Source: Corythucha ciliata (Eukaryota; Arthropoda; Insecta; Hemiptera; Tingidae). Taken from it: DNA of 64,000 bases. The stretch lies in the NCBI GenBank assembly GCA_038030265.1, contig CM075939.1:14303253-14367252 (forward strand), written 5' to 3'. Of the stretch, positions 34,601-46,304 are shown piece after piece (positions within the stretch are counted from its first letter, which is position 1; each line of letters begins with the position of its first letter). The notes below the pieces were generated by a model. The model was given only the letters and a program-made list of their open reading frames with translations, did not search any database and was not told where the DNA came from. A program made the position numbers and the translations under genes.

Positions 34601-34725
34601 TGAAATAGAGAAAAGGCGTTAATGCGCGGCTAGAACTGAGAAAAAACGCTCAATCCCAGTTAAAATTGATAAAATGCACACTGGCGGTTTCCGGGGGCAA
34701 TTTCTGGCTAAAATTTGGAATATTA
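31641..34725 (+). repeat. F1 degenerate array, 3.1 kb (gctaattcgcggctaaaa)
   Basis: More than 80 strongly diverged units of roughly 28-32 bp combine gctaattcgcggc with taaaattgagaaaaa, with an occasional inserted phrase such as cttctgaaggcaa. Early units match 38.9-39.25 kb in order, including gggccaa.cc.ctgctaaaat (near 31896 and 39189) and ggctatac followed by aaaaatc. This is not a young tandem satellite; it behaves like an old array copied as a block. No coding content. Confidence 0.85.
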
Positions 34726-35295
34726 CGTATGGATACTATATGGGGGGGAGCACCTAACGATTTCTGCCACGGGCAGAAATCCCCATGCATCGAGGGTGAG
34801 GTGGTCTCCGTTTCTGGACTCAGACCTTCAGTTATACCGTGACCTATTTGGGTTTGTCTCATTAGCCCGGAAATGAGCCAAGGACAGAGCAGATGAACCA
34901 CTCCTCGCTCTCAGCGCTTAGTCCAGTGTCAACTATGCCCGCCTCTCTTGATACGACTTGACAAAACCAATTCATCAGGGAGGATGGTCTAACCCCCGAA
35001 TCTGTGCCATCAGGAGAATTTCGTCACCGTTCTTTTTCCCACTAGGTCCAGCTACATAATATTAGCTATCGAGCGGAGTGGTCAGTAACCCGGTCTGGAG
35101 CACGTTATTGCAGTCCATTCCGCTAGTATGACTCAGCCATTGTCCACTACCCCGCGATTACCGCAACCTCTGTGCAATTTTCATGATTGTCTCATGAGTC
35201 ATCAAAATTCATCTGTAAAGACAAGATAGGACACATGAATAGCATGAAGGGAATGCTTTCCCTAAAAAATGTAAATTGGTGTTGAATATGGACCT
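34726..35295. other. Unassigned moderately GC-rich sequence
   Basis: A perfect 10-bp-stem hairpin (gatttctgcc, acg, ggcagaaatc) lies at 34759-34781. The rest has no recognised motif. It could be an unrecognised upstream part of the non-LTR copy that follows, or a separate insertion. Confidence 0.35.
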
Positions 35296-36310
35296 TCAGC
35301 TTCCATCATGCCCAAAACCCTCGGTGAACGCTGTCCCTTCTCCGTCCGCCTTTTGTACGGTGAGGGGCAGACGGTGAAAACAAATCACAAGGAGCGGTTG
35401 TGGTTTACAGACGGCTCTAAAACGAATAACGGGACTGGTGCGAGGGTGTACGGGGTGGAACCCGAATGGAGGCTGTCTACAACTCTGGGGGTACACACCT
35501 CGGTCTTCCAGCTGAAGTCTACGCAATTAAGGCCTGTGCTGCTGAGAATATACGTAGGGACGAGCAAAATGCCCATATACGTATTCTCACGGATAGCCAG
35601 GCTGCCATTAAGGCACTAACGGCTCCGATCGTGAACTCCGGCTTGTATAGGACTGCCGCCAAAGCCTTTGTCTACTGGTCCAGGATAACAAGGTAAGCCT
35701 TGAATGGGTACCGGGATACAAGGGTATCAACGGGAACGAGCAGGCGGACTCCTTGGCCAGGGAGGGCTCGAGTGGAGACTTCACTGGCCCGGAGCCAGCG
35801 CTCGGCGTCCCGCCATCGACCTTCAGGATGGCGATAAGTGGGTTATAGTGGGTTAATGCCGGGCAGAGACTGGAGGGACATCAGCAGAGTAAGCGCATGG
35901 TCGAAGGACCGTGCAGGAGGCTTACGAGCAAACTGCTCCGACTTAGCCGGAGAGACCTTAGAACGGTGGTAGGCCTTATGACAGAATTCTGCCAGCTCCG
36001 TTATCACCTACACCGCATCGGGGTAATCACGGAGTCCCCGGTGTGCAGACTGTGTGAGGGAAGAAAACGAGACCGCCAATCACATCGTGTTCGAATGTGA
36101 GGCGCTCGCGGGCCGCCGGCTCAGCATCTTCAGGGCTGACCTACTCGAGGGTGCTCCGACAGGCGAAACTCTAGCCGAGGACCTCCTAAGCCTTGTCTCA
36201 GAGGGAAGGGGATCCTGGACTAGATCCACAGATGGGGGGGGGGGCACAATAATCCACCTAGGATTCCGTGCCGGGGGGGCAACCCTCCTACCCGTGGGTG
36301 TTGTTTCAAG

Positions 36311-36339
<29 letters not shown>
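35296..36339 (+). pseudogene. 5'-truncated I-superfamily non-LTR element: RNase H, zinc knuckle, poly(A)
   Basis: The plus strand shows an RNase H domain in pieces: WFTDGSKTNNGTGARVYG (frame at 35308), GLPAEVYAIKACAAENIR and RILTDSQAAIKAL (frame at 35466), and WVPGYKGINGNEQADSLAR (about 35704-35760, a third frame). After a gap, 35897-36110 reads RDLRTVVGLMTEFCQLRYHLHRIG and CRLCEG, then in another frame ENETANHIVFECEALAGRR. Together these give the C-terminal CCHC knuckle. A run of 29 A at 36311-36339 ends the copy. At least four frameshifts are present. Order and tail indicate an RNase H-bearing non-LTR element that was truncated at its 5' side on integration and then decayed. Confidence 0.92.
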
Positions 36340-36341
<2 letters not shown>

Positions 36342-37975
36342 GTCAGCTTTAGGTGCAATTCATCAAAGATGTTAGTCCAAACCGCGAAAGAATTTAAAAT
36401 TATGTTCATCGTATTTTGCTTAACGGAGTGTAAAAAGGCAGAAAGGTTCCAAATTCCAGCCATATCAGGTCATAAGAGGAAAGAGAATGCTAACAAATGA
36501 CAATCCGCATTTCTTCTTTCAGTCGCTCTGCAAGCATTGACAGCTGATGTCAACAGTTTGATTGTCAGTACAATCAAGTGCAGTGTTTCGGCAACATTTT
36601 TGGTCAATGCATGCTGGAATGGAAGGCTGCAGGGAATTGGACAAGCTTATTCATGGAAAAGAAACTGGGGCTTGTCGGTGAGCAGGGAAAAGTATCTATG
36701 CGGTAACGAAGAAGCGAGCAGTGCGACGGTGCGTGACCGTTGATATTGCGTTGTGACCGCTGAGAAAGTGAATGTCACGTACATGACGGGAGAGAAGAAC
36801 CGTCTGAAGTGACGAGTTGGGGACAGAATCGAGTCTACGACAATAATAAGGGACAGTAAGTTAAGTTTTTTTTTTTTTTTTTTTTATTGACCATCAGCGG
36901 CAATATGACGGAGACTTGAAATCCTCGACTCCATTTTTTTCGCCGCGATTATCTGAAGTCCTCCCCGCGATAAAAAAAGAATCAAAAACATTTTCAAACT
37001 TCATCCGATTTCAACACTCTTTTTTTTTAATATTATTTATTTATTTTTAAAGATTTTCATTAAGATCAAACCCGGCCGGTTCCAATCTTCGAGGGTCACG
37101 CTCATCCTTGAACCACACAACCGGGTACAACCCTTATAGTATACAAGTCTCAACATCGCCCAGTCGCTAAAATATTGAATATCGTGGAAATTGAAACAAT
37201 GAGTTGGGGTTTAGGCGCAAAGGACAAAAGGGAAGGGGAAAGGAGTCGAATAAGAGTATTTTTATTTTTTTCTGATCGTGACGGTAACTTTTTGAAAGTG
37301 AAGTCGTGGTTATCTATAATATGACATGATATGGGTTAAAATTTCCTGCATCTCAAGAAGAAAAAACTGAAAAGATTGCTTAAAAATGGATGCAGACCAA
37401 GCAGCCATTTCCAGTTGTTTTTTTAGTCTCTCACTCACTCTCTCTCACTCATCGTCTGAATTCAATAATTTCTAGTTTAAAAATTAATTTGCATTAAACT
37501 TTCATTTTTTTTTAATTAATAGATAATATTATACATGCTCGAGAGAGTCGATGGCATACCTGGCAAACTCGTCCGAAGAAAAATTATTCCTCGATTAGAA
37601 TTAAAGATTAGCAATTTTATTTTCTAACTCAATGAATCACATTTTTACCTTTTGCTACCAACCGTGCATAATTGTATTCGCCAATGATAATAAATCACTC
37701 GCGTCGTTATTCTATGCTAGATGAACGCTTCGGACACTGTGACTAATGAAATGGACAAACCATTTTTACTTAATTAGAGAGGAAAAAAATAAAAATAAAA
37801 ATGACTTGCAACGTTATACCGTTAATTAAAACTATTCATATACGAATGCAGTTGGCGAAGAACAAGGCTAGGCTTAAAATTACGTCACGAATACGTTTTT
37901 CGTGGGTGGGGACTGGGGAGGGCAAGTGTAATGTGTACCGTGAATTAACGTATTTTTTTTTTTTAATTTCAGACG
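36340..37975. other. Unassigned sequence after the retroelement tail
   Basis: Begins ccgtcagctttaggtgcaat, the likely target flank. It contains a T-run at about 36866-36886. No motif-bearing open frame and no repeat family is seen, so it may be host DNA. Confidence 0.4.
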
Positions 37976-38075
37976 CAGAATTGCCGCAAATGATTGCAAG
38001 CCTTTCACCCGCCTCGAATTAGCGCATTTTCTTGAATTTTAGCCTTTTTTTCAAGTCTTCTGTACACCGCGAGTA

Positions 38076-38109
<34 letters not shown>

Positions 38110-38240
38110 CCCTTCAATTTCAGCCCTTGAAGTTCACATTGAGAATCCGCGAATGAGACTTTAATCGATTTTAGTCACAAATTGGCGCTCTTTCTGAACT
38201 TTTAGCCGCGGGCGTGCCCCAAAACACCACGAGAACCTTG
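37976..38240 (-). repeat. F1-type repeats in reverse, with a T30 run
   Basis: Phrases tcgaattagcgcattttctt and attggcgctctttctgaact are F1 in reverse complement. A run of about 30 T spans 38080-38109. Confidence 0.55.
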
Positions 38241-38264
38241 AAGAAAACGGGGGATTTATAGAGC

Positions 38265-38660
38265 ATGAATAGTCAGTTTGGCCATTTTTATGCCGCGCAC
38301 GATCTAGAATCTCGAAGAAATAGAAAAATTGAATCTAGAAAGCGCACAATCTGTCGTGGGTGTGACATTTTCAGGGCACGAATCCACGAGCCTGGACTCA
38401 GTTTAGCCATTTTCAGGGTGCGAATCGTTAGTTTTTAATAATTTTGTGGACGCAATTAGTCAGTTTTGCTATTTTAATGGTGCGAATGGTCAGTTTGCCG
38501 TTTCTAGGGTGAAAATTCATGGGCATGGAGTGAACAGTCAGTGTGATATTTTCAGGGCACGAATCGTCAGTTTATTCATTTTTATGGCTCGACAAGTCGG
38601 TTTGGTCATTTTCTCTATCTCCCCCCCCCCCTACCGCCCTATTTGGTCAGATTTGCCGTT
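38265..38660 (-). repeat. F2-type repeats in reverse
   Basis: Units such as gtcagtttggccatttt and cagggcacgaatcgtcagtt are the reverse complement of the F2 phrase at 21.4-22.1 kb. A C-run lies near 38622. Confidence 0.6.
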
Positions 38661-38739
38661 TTTAGACCGTTATAGGAAAATTATGATTTTCAGGTCCTAC
38701 GTTCATGAATGTAGATACGCCAAAAGGAGTCTTGGTGTT

Positions 38740-38900
38740 CGGTTGTACAGCGATTTGGCTACTGTCGTCGGTTTTCAGTCAATCCGACCTGGAGAATAGA
38801 ACGTTGCAGGCTTGATCTGGGTCAGGCGTTCAGAGTGGCTGAATCGAATGCTCAGGCGACGTAAGTGCTATTGAAAAGCCTCGAAACCACAAATTGAAAA
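38740..38900 (+). repeat. Boundary module of the F1 element, copy 2
   Basis: Carries ccgacctggagaatagaacg, agtgctattgaa and caaattgaaaaaattcgcgc in the same order as 31480-31640 and likewise leads directly into F1 units. Confidence 0.7.
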
Positions 38901-39460
38901 AATTCGCGCGCGGTAACTTCGCGGCCAAAATTGAGAAAATACGCTGATCGCGCAGTTTCTATAGCTCTTTAGGCGGCTAAAACTGAAAAGGCACACTAAT
39001 GTGCTGTTCTTGGGACAAGTACATGGCAAAAGTTTGGAAAATAAGGGCTAATATTCATGGGTAATACAGTGAAAAGGTACTCATTCATAGTTCCTCGATG
39101 CAACTTCCAGACCATAATAGAGAAAAAATCGCTGATTCGCGGTGTATTTTATGGGCTAAAATATAGAAAAACGCAAACGTGGTGTTCTTGGGCCAAGCCC
39201 ACTGCTAAAATGGAAATAGCGCTAATTCAAGGCTATACATGTGAACAAAAATCACGGCTAAAAATTCAACTTGGGGCTAAAGTTTAGAAAATGGCAAATT
39301 CACAACTGAAATTACGAAAACTCGCCAATTCGGGGATAGAAAAGAGAAATGGCGCGAATTCGCAACTAATTTTGAAAACCCCCGCTTATTTACAACATGA
39401 ATTTGGAAAAATCGCTAATCATCTGCTAAAATCTACAACCAGGACAAGCCAGTAATGACA
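38901..39460 (+). repeat. F1 degenerate array, collinear with 31.65 kb and 57.4 kb blocks
   Basis: Individual diverged units match 31641-31990 in order (ctaatattc.tgg, cgctgattc, gggccaagcccactgctaaa). Further on they match 57390-57560 in order (aaaatggcaaattc, aactgaaat, gaaaagagaa). The matches cover idiosyncratic changes, not just the shared repeat phrase. Confidence 0.75.
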
Positions 39461-39724
39461 GAGCCCAAATTCTACCATGAAATCACATGACATCGGAGTT
39501 CCAAATCGGCGAAATTGGAACTTTTGGGTCAGAACATTCATGAAACTGCAAATTTTGGGTCAGACCATTCACGAAATTGCACATTTTAGGTCAGAACATC
39601 CACGAAATTGCGATTTTTTTGTTCTTCATGTGCGCGAAATTGCAATTCTCGGTGCTTGATTTTCAGTGAACCAACAGTGAACAGGCACTCACAGTGAACC
39701 AACAGTTTTGCATTATTGCAGCAT
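39461..39724 (+). repeat. Short tandem units (tcagaacattcacgaaattg)
   Basis: Four units of about 36 bp built on gggtcagaacattcatgaaa lie at 39525-39640. Two copies of cagtgaaccaacagt lie near 39665 and 39690. Confidence 0.65.
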
Positions 39725-41060
39725 TATTGGCAAGTTGCCACAAAATTTAGCGTTTTCTCAATTACAACCCCGCATTGTCATTTTTTCACTGCTCAATTCA
39801 AATGCAATAGCACTAATTCAGGACTAAAATTGAGATAAAGTGCTCATTTCAGATGAAAATTGGCACTTTTTCTCAATTTTAGCGGCGAATTGACGCCGTA
39901 TGTTTCATTAGCAGCTACGAGTTAACGTTTTTGCTAGATTTTAGCTGTGAATTAGCGATTCATCTCATTTTTCGCTGCAAATAAGTGCCACTAGCCGCTA
40001 ATTATCGTTAGTTCCTCATTTCAGCCGTGAATTAGTGCGACTTTGCAAAGAATGACAATTTTTTCTGCGGAACTTATATGTATATTTCTCGTTTTTGAAG
40101 GACAAATTGTTCAGTTTTAATGCCAATCGGCCATTTTGAATAGGCAAAACCGTTTCCGAGATCGAACAATCGGTTTCGAACAAAGACAAGTATTGAAGAT
40201 TGCGGGCAGCTACGTACAGGCTACGCCCCTGTATAATCGCAGCTAAAATTGAGTAAAAGCTAATTCGTAGTTTCTGAAGGCAATTTCGTAGTTAAAAGTA
40301 GAGAAAATCTCTACTTTGTGGCTAAAATTGAGAAAAACGCTAATTCAAGGCCAAAATTTAAGCGCTTTTTCATAGCTGAATGTGAAAACTTAGCAAAACT
40401 GCTAATTCTAGCTAATGTAGAAAACGCGCTAATTTGTGGCTAAAATTAGGACAAACGGTAATTCACGGTCGAAATTGAGAAAAATCGCGAATTAAATCGC
40501 TGCTAAAATTGAAAAAATTCGCTGATTCGCTGCTGTAATTGAGAAACATCGTTAACTCGCGGTTGAAGTGTAGAAAAAACGTTAATTCGTGGCAACAAGT
40601 ACCGCTCCCCTGAGAAATTACAATACTGGCCCACTCGGCCAGTGTGGCATTCGTGGATATTAATAATAAAAATCATTATTGAGAAAATCACTAATTTGCG
40701 CGGCTAAAATTAAGAAAAACGCTATTTTTCAGCTCTAATCGATAAAAAGTCTCGTGACCGCGGTCACGAAGTAATAAAACAATTTTTAGTGGGGGTGAGC
40801 TTTCTTTTCTCGACATCAAAAGTTCTTTTTAGCTAAAAATGGAAAAAATCGCCAATTTGCAACTAAAATTGTGGCTATAGGTGAAAAACCCCGCTAATTT
40901 GCAGCTAAAATTGATAAAAACGTTATTTGCGGAGCTAATTGGCGCCTCAAATCGAGCATAAGCGCTAATGGGCAAATAGGGAGTAGAAATAATACTAATT
41001 CATGGCTAAAATAAGGAAAAATCCGTAATTAAGCGCTAATTAAAAATTATATTTCTTGAA
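39725..41060 (+). repeat. F1 degenerate array, right part
   Basis: The phrase appears reversed at 39.73-40.05 kb (aattttagcggcgaattgac) and forward again from about 40.23 kb (gctaattcacggctaaaat). The orientation switch near 40.1-40.2 kb is marked by a gc-rich phrase caggctacgcccctg that resembles a transposon end. The array runs up to the hAT-like end at 41072. Confidence 0.65.
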
Positions 41061-41071
41061 TATTTAGATAC

Positions 41072-41128
41072 TAAGGGGTCTCATAAAGATTTCCGCCCCG
41101 GGCCCCCATAGGTCTAGGTCCGCCAGTG
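41072..41128 (-). mobile_element. hAT-like terminus adjoining the F1 array
   Basis: Reading inward on the minus strand the end is cactggcggacctagaccta, then gggggcccggggcggaaatc. The phrase gatttccgccccgggccc is shared with 62.19 kb. It abuts the F1 array on its left. The matching opposite end and target duplication were not found. Confidence 0.5.
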
Positions 41129-41264
41129 TCTACACACAATTTTCTAAAAATCAGCGAATTCAAAGATCTTAGACTACTAGAAAAAAGTAAAACGCCGGCT
41201 ATAAACTGTTCAGTTTTCTTTTATTCGGATTTAATTGAGTAATTACGAGAGCAAACATGTTGTT

Positions 41265-41480
41265 TGCTTTAGCTTAATTTCAGGGCACGTTAAGTCAATT
41301 TAGCTATTTTAAGAGAGTTTGTCAATTTTTCGGGCACAAATATTCAATTTTGCCATTTTGCTGTACGATTATAGTCATTTTTTAGCCGCTTTTATGATGG
41401 GAATAGCAAGTTTAGCTAATTTCAGGCGGTGCTAATGACTGTCAATCCATTTTTAGTTGAGCGAAGCGCACAATTCCCCG
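41265..41480 (-). repeat. F2-type repeats in reverse
   Basis: Phrases tcaatttagctatttta, cagggcacgttaag and ttcaattttgccattttg resemble reverse F2 units. Confidence 0.45.
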
Positions 41481-44400
41481 TAAGCCCCTTCTCTCGAGTC
41501 AACACTGGATCCGAGTTTGGTTCGGGCCTCATTAGCCCACTTGACTGGCTATATTGGCTATTTTAGGCGTCAGTCTCCAAGGAACACATCAATTCCTAAA
41601 ATCTGTTGCTCGTGGCCCTATAAATTCTTGATTACCATACGATTGTGCCCTTTTATAGGCTTCAGCTCGCTATTTGGTCGCATAACTACCCACCCTCCGC
41701 ACCACTAACACAACACCTAGAACATCCTAGAACAAACAAACAAAAAACTGTCGACCTGACATCCAAATACCGATTGTTCGATCTACACTACTGTGCTTAT
41801 TTCACCCAAAGATGTACATTGGTGAAACTGCTTCACTCATGTTCCCAAAGACATGTCAGAAACCAACTCAAACCAAACAAAAAAAAAAAAATCAATAATT
41901 TCTACACGTTCAACTTTACACTTCATTTCAATTTCAAAATGTTCCGCATCTTTGTTTGTTTGTTTTCCCCCCAAAGGTGAAGGGGATAAAGAGCAATTTC
42001 ACGGAGTTGGCTCATTCTAAACAAATTTCGCGGTGCTAGTTCACCTCAAAATAGTAAATAATCGTAAAATTTCACGCTTTCGACCCATTCAATAGCGATT
42101 TCCTGGAGTTGGCTCAATTTGAGGAGCAATTTTCACGGGTCTAGTTTTTTTAAACAACTTTTCACCGGGTTGGATGATCTGAAACCTGTTTCGCGGAAAA
42201 ACCTCATTAAAAAGAAGAAGAAGAAGAAGAAAAAAAAAAATTTTTTTTTCGAGTTTGGGCCACTCTAAAAACCAATTGGTACGTCTGTAGAGCCGTTTAT
42301 TTTAATCCTTAATCCAACACGCGAACAGATTTAACCTGTGTGCACGCGTGAGAGGAGGGGGAGTATGAACTCACGCCTGTTTGTACAGTTTACCTGTTAA
42401 AGTTGAAGAGTTAATTGCGAGCAATGCAGAGCGAACCGCGCTTGTTTTACGCTCACCCTCCCTCGTCCCTCGCCACTCCATATCAACGATTGTTACGGAA
42501 CAGTGCCCCCCCCCCATCAATTCCTATCATTTATTTGGTGGAATTAATGCTTGAAGCTTCGCGTTCAGCGGAAAATAAAGTCATGCAAAAAAAGAGAGAG
42601 AGATAGTTACTTAATAGGGTGGTTTCCTCCTCCTTCCATCCTCGCCATATACAAATGCTTCCGAAATGAAGATAAGTTTAAAAGTACGTGATCAATAAAT
42701 CTGACGTTTACAGAAAACGCTCGTGCTATTCGAGGATCGTAACTTTCCACCTCCTCTTCCTCATCGATTGTAGCCCCCATCTCTCCTCGCCCATAGTTCA
42801 CTTCTTTATCAAACGCTATTTTCGAGTCGAGTCAAGATATTAAAGCATAATTTTGTTGTTTTTTTTTGCGCAAAGGGAACACGAGGAGGCACTTTTACTA
42901 ATATAGAGTTATAGAATCACGAGTATTGTCCCAAAGATTTAAAACCTAAGCCCCCTTCCCCCCTCATAACCGCGAACCAAAGCACAGACAGTGAAGGAGA
43001 GGCGATGTCACGAAATTTTCGGACTATCGGTTGGAGTGGCGAAGAGGCGGGGAGAAGCACACTCCACGGAAATCGTGGGTTATATTGGATTTTCATCATC
43101 CTTCAGGGGTATAAAATTGTGTTGAACGAACGTTGGGACCAAGCAGGGGTGGTGGTGGCGGTGCAGTGTACGGGGGGTGGGGGGGTGGATCGACTCTATT
43201 CCACGATCACCCCCCTCCCACCACCACGTCATCAATAGCACACAACAGTCATAATCTCACCGCTCACGGCCACCGCGGATTGTAGAAAAATGAAAAAACA
43301 AGATGACAAGTTGTGATAACTTCGAGTCGAACAATGCCCAAAGAGAGCGATGTGAACCAAACGAAGTAAAAAGTCACTGCCGAGCTAAGGCAGCTCACTT
43401 TATTTTCTTCTGATCTTTTAAGAATTTTAAAAAAGAAGGTTTTCCTCTAACTGTTTAATTTTTTTTGAGAGGAACAAACGAGTTTCTTCTTCGTGAACGT
43501 CCTTTGTGAATGCATGGGGCACAGTACCTAATTTATTGCGCCCATTTAGATGACCTGCACGCGATCTAACCCGTAGAAAAACACAACCCAAAACAACGGT
43601 TTTTCGTTGTTTCCGAGGGAGAAAAAAAGTAATAAATTTCCCCAAAACTGCACGCTAGTACAGTTTTTTTTTGTAAATGTTAAAAACGGTGACTTTCCAA
43701 ATTGTTTAAAGGCTAGCGGAACGAGAAGAGACCTCTTGGCAAAAAATTAATAATAACTCTATTCCACCTAGGTGGGCCACTTCGCATAACGTTCTTCAAG
43801 GGAGTAGTACACAGAAGAAGGCACCCTCCGGCAAGTACAATTAGTGTCTTCAATCAAAAGGGGAAAGTTCCGTCATTTTCTCTTCATTATCTACTTTAAT
43901 TCAATTAGCGCCCCGTTTGAAACTGATGATGGTGAAGCGGTTCCTTGAAAGCCGGATTTCGACTCCTCGGTGCCACCCATAGATCACGCACCCAAAGCCT
44001 TCGCATCCTGTCCTGATGTTGGTGAGTTTGGGGAGGGGAGGGGAGGGAATCGAGTCATTTATCACGCTCATTTTGGGACGCGAAGCCTCCAACTTTGATG
44101 ATGCTTGTGCCGAGGGGAATCAATTAGATGGAAGATGAGTTTTTTTTTTATAGGGAACGTCGGGTACTAGAATCATTCCTCTGAAGGAATTCACGTAAAT
44201 ATCCACTCCAAAAGAAATACTTTTCGTCAACCATTATTTCTACATTATCGACTATAATTATGATTAATTAATTATTAATTACTAGCCTTGTTAAGATAAC
44301 AATTGAATCGTTCAATCTTTCTCAAATATCTCCAACAGTAATTAACATTTCTCGCGATCTAATTAATCATTTTTGCCTCTGTTTACTTTAGAGTATGAGG

Positions 44401-44640
44401 CACTTATAGCCGCAGCAAAAAAACAAAAAAAAAAAAAAACAAAAGTCCCCAACGAGCGGATGGACCTATTTTATGTCGTTGGCTTTTTCTGGTCAATAAA
44501 CTTTAACACATCCCCCTCCCCACCCTTGCAGCATCAAAATACGTTGACCATTCGACTGCTCGTATAGGATTGTCCTTGTACATGTGGTTTAACAATTTGT
44601 AGTTAGAGCATTTTTTAAAACATTTTTTCGGGACCCCTCT
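41481..44640. other. Unassigned sequence with a small repeat patch
   Basis: At 41990-42200 there are reverse F4-like units (gttggctcaatttgagg, ttcacgggtctagtttttt). A GA/A-rich run lies at 42208-42242. The remainder holds no recognised gene, and open frames on both strands are short and without motifs. A C-run lies near 42507. Confidence 0.4.
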
Positions 44641-44684
44641 CCGAACTGCTGGAGACCATCGCCCGGCTTCAGGATTCTCAAACC

Positions 44685-45060
44685 ATGGCAGGACCCGTAA
44701 TCAAAAATGGCCTACAAAGATTATGGCAACAGAGCTGGGACTCGGCCACTACAACTCGACACACCCATAGCCTTCTCCCGACTGTAGCAGGACGATTCCA
44801 GATGAGGTGGTGGCGGCCTTGCTTCGCGGCGTCCCAAATCGTTATGGTGCCTTCAACAGTCGCATACCTTATTCCGCAGACGTGACCCCCCCCCCCTGTG
44901 CCACTGTGGAGAACTAGTCGACGAGACGGCATCCCATGTCGTACTCTTCGATTGTCACCTGAACAACGACGTCCGCACATCCGTCCTGCTCCATCACAAC
45001 GGAGTGGGGAAATCCACTCTCCTCAGAGCTCCATCCGGCCGCCTACTTGCACCTCTGTGA
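44685..45060 (+). pseudogene. Non-LTR retrotransposon ORF2, C-terminal fragment
   Basis: The first frame contains LQRLWQQSWDSATTT and SLLPTVAGRF. A shifted frame then reads LLRGVPNRYGAFNSRIPYS. Past a run of 11 C (44886-44896) another frame gives a zinc knuckle CHCGELVDETASHVVLFDC and ends at TGA 45058-45060. The W...W, P.V, GAFNSR and CCHC order matches the tail of I/R1/Jockey ORF2 proteins. The poly-C run coincides with a change of frame. There is no poly(A) tail visible downstream. Confidence 0.8.
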
Positions 45061-45179
45061 ACCGCCCACCTTCACGGGGTCCACGCTGAGAGTTGTCAGA
45101 GTGGCCATCTGACGTTCTGAAAACACCCAACGGGCGGGGCGGTCGAGAACCCGGTCTTGCACGTGTCGGCAGGCGTGAA

Positions 45180-45490
45180 TCCAGTGTCGGCTTAATAAGG
45201 AGAGGGCCATATTATGAAAGTGGTTTTTTCGTGAGTTACACCTGTCATACTGGTTTGTAAGTGTACAAAATCCGTGAAATAGATTCATTATAGTGAATCA
45301 CACCCACAAAAATAATTTTTAGTGATTGTAACCCTCAAAATTGGGTTTTTTAGTAAGCGGAATCCTCGAATTTACTTTTTTATTGAATAAAACCAGCTAT
45401 AAACGGTTCTTGATACGAAAATCGGCGTAATCGGCCTCTGAAATAGGCCACCCTGACCCAGTGAAATTGCTTTGTGACAAAAAAAATCCC
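45180..45490. repeat. Degenerate repeats (cgtgaaat..gattc..ttttagtg)
   Basis: Loose units of about 35 bp (aaaattgggttttttagtaa, gaatttacttttttattgaa) resemble the F4 family. No gene seen. Confidence 0.4.
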
Positions 45491-45499
45491 GAAATTGGC

Positions 45500-45830
45500 T
45501 GTTCATATCATTAACAAATTCCTCATAAAATTGACAATTCCCTCATAAAAATTGACAGCTTCAACATAGAATTGACAATTTTCTCATAAAATTGACAATG
45601 TCCTCATAAATTGACAATTCCCTCATATAATTGACGATTTCCTCGTAAAATTGACGATGTCCTTGTAAAATTAACATTTTTTTTATAAAATTGACAATTC
45701 TCTTATTAAATTGACAATTTCCTCGTAAAATCAACACTTTCAACATAAAATGAACGATTTCTTCACTCTTAAAATTGATCATTTCCGCATATAATGGGCC
45801 ATTTATACAAAAAATGTCAAGTTTAGCCAG
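45500..45830 (+). repeat. F6 minisatellite (ttgacaatttcctcataaaa)
   Basis: About 14 units of 18-22 bp, moderately diverged, with variants such as ttgacgatgtccttgtaaaa. Confidence 0.85.
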
Positions 45831-45957
45831 GATGAACAGTCACCAATTTATGTATTAGCAATTATCACAGAAAAGCGCAACTGCCAATCGAGCCATGAGG
45901 AAAAATTAATAATTTCCAAGAACCAAAAATCAAACTACATGGGATAAGTTACAATAT

Positions 45958-46300
45958 CTAGTGAAATTGACAATTTCTGCTTGAAATTGACAATTTCTGC
46001 TTGAAATTGACAATTTCTGCTTGAAATTGACAATTTCTGCTTGAAATTGACAATTTCTTCTTGAAATTGACAATTTCTGCTTGAAATTGACAATTTCTTC
46101 TTGAAATTAACAATTTCCGCTTGAAATTGAGAAATTTCAATTTCAATTTTTTTTTGCTTCAAATTGATAATTTCGTCTTCAAATTGACCAATTCTACTTT
46201 AAATTGACAAATTTTTCATTAAATTGACAAAGTGATAATAAAAATGACAATTTCAGCTCGAAAGTGATAATTTTGTCCTAAAATTAACAATTCCTATAAA
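45958..46300 (+). repeat. F6-related minisatellite, 20-bp unit
   Basis: About nine nearly identical 20-bp units (ttgaaattgacaatttctgc) at 45961-46130, followed by diverged ones. The low divergence makes this one of the youngest expansions in the window, along with the 21-bp core at 22.65 kb. A 20-residue-period frame on the minus strand is a by-product. Confidence 0.9.
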
Positions 46301-46304
46301 ATGT

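Noticed and set aside
45935..46162. 75-codon minus-strand frame with a 20-residue periodicity
   Set aside because: By-product of the 20-bp F6 unit read through all three frames; it extends only as far as the array.
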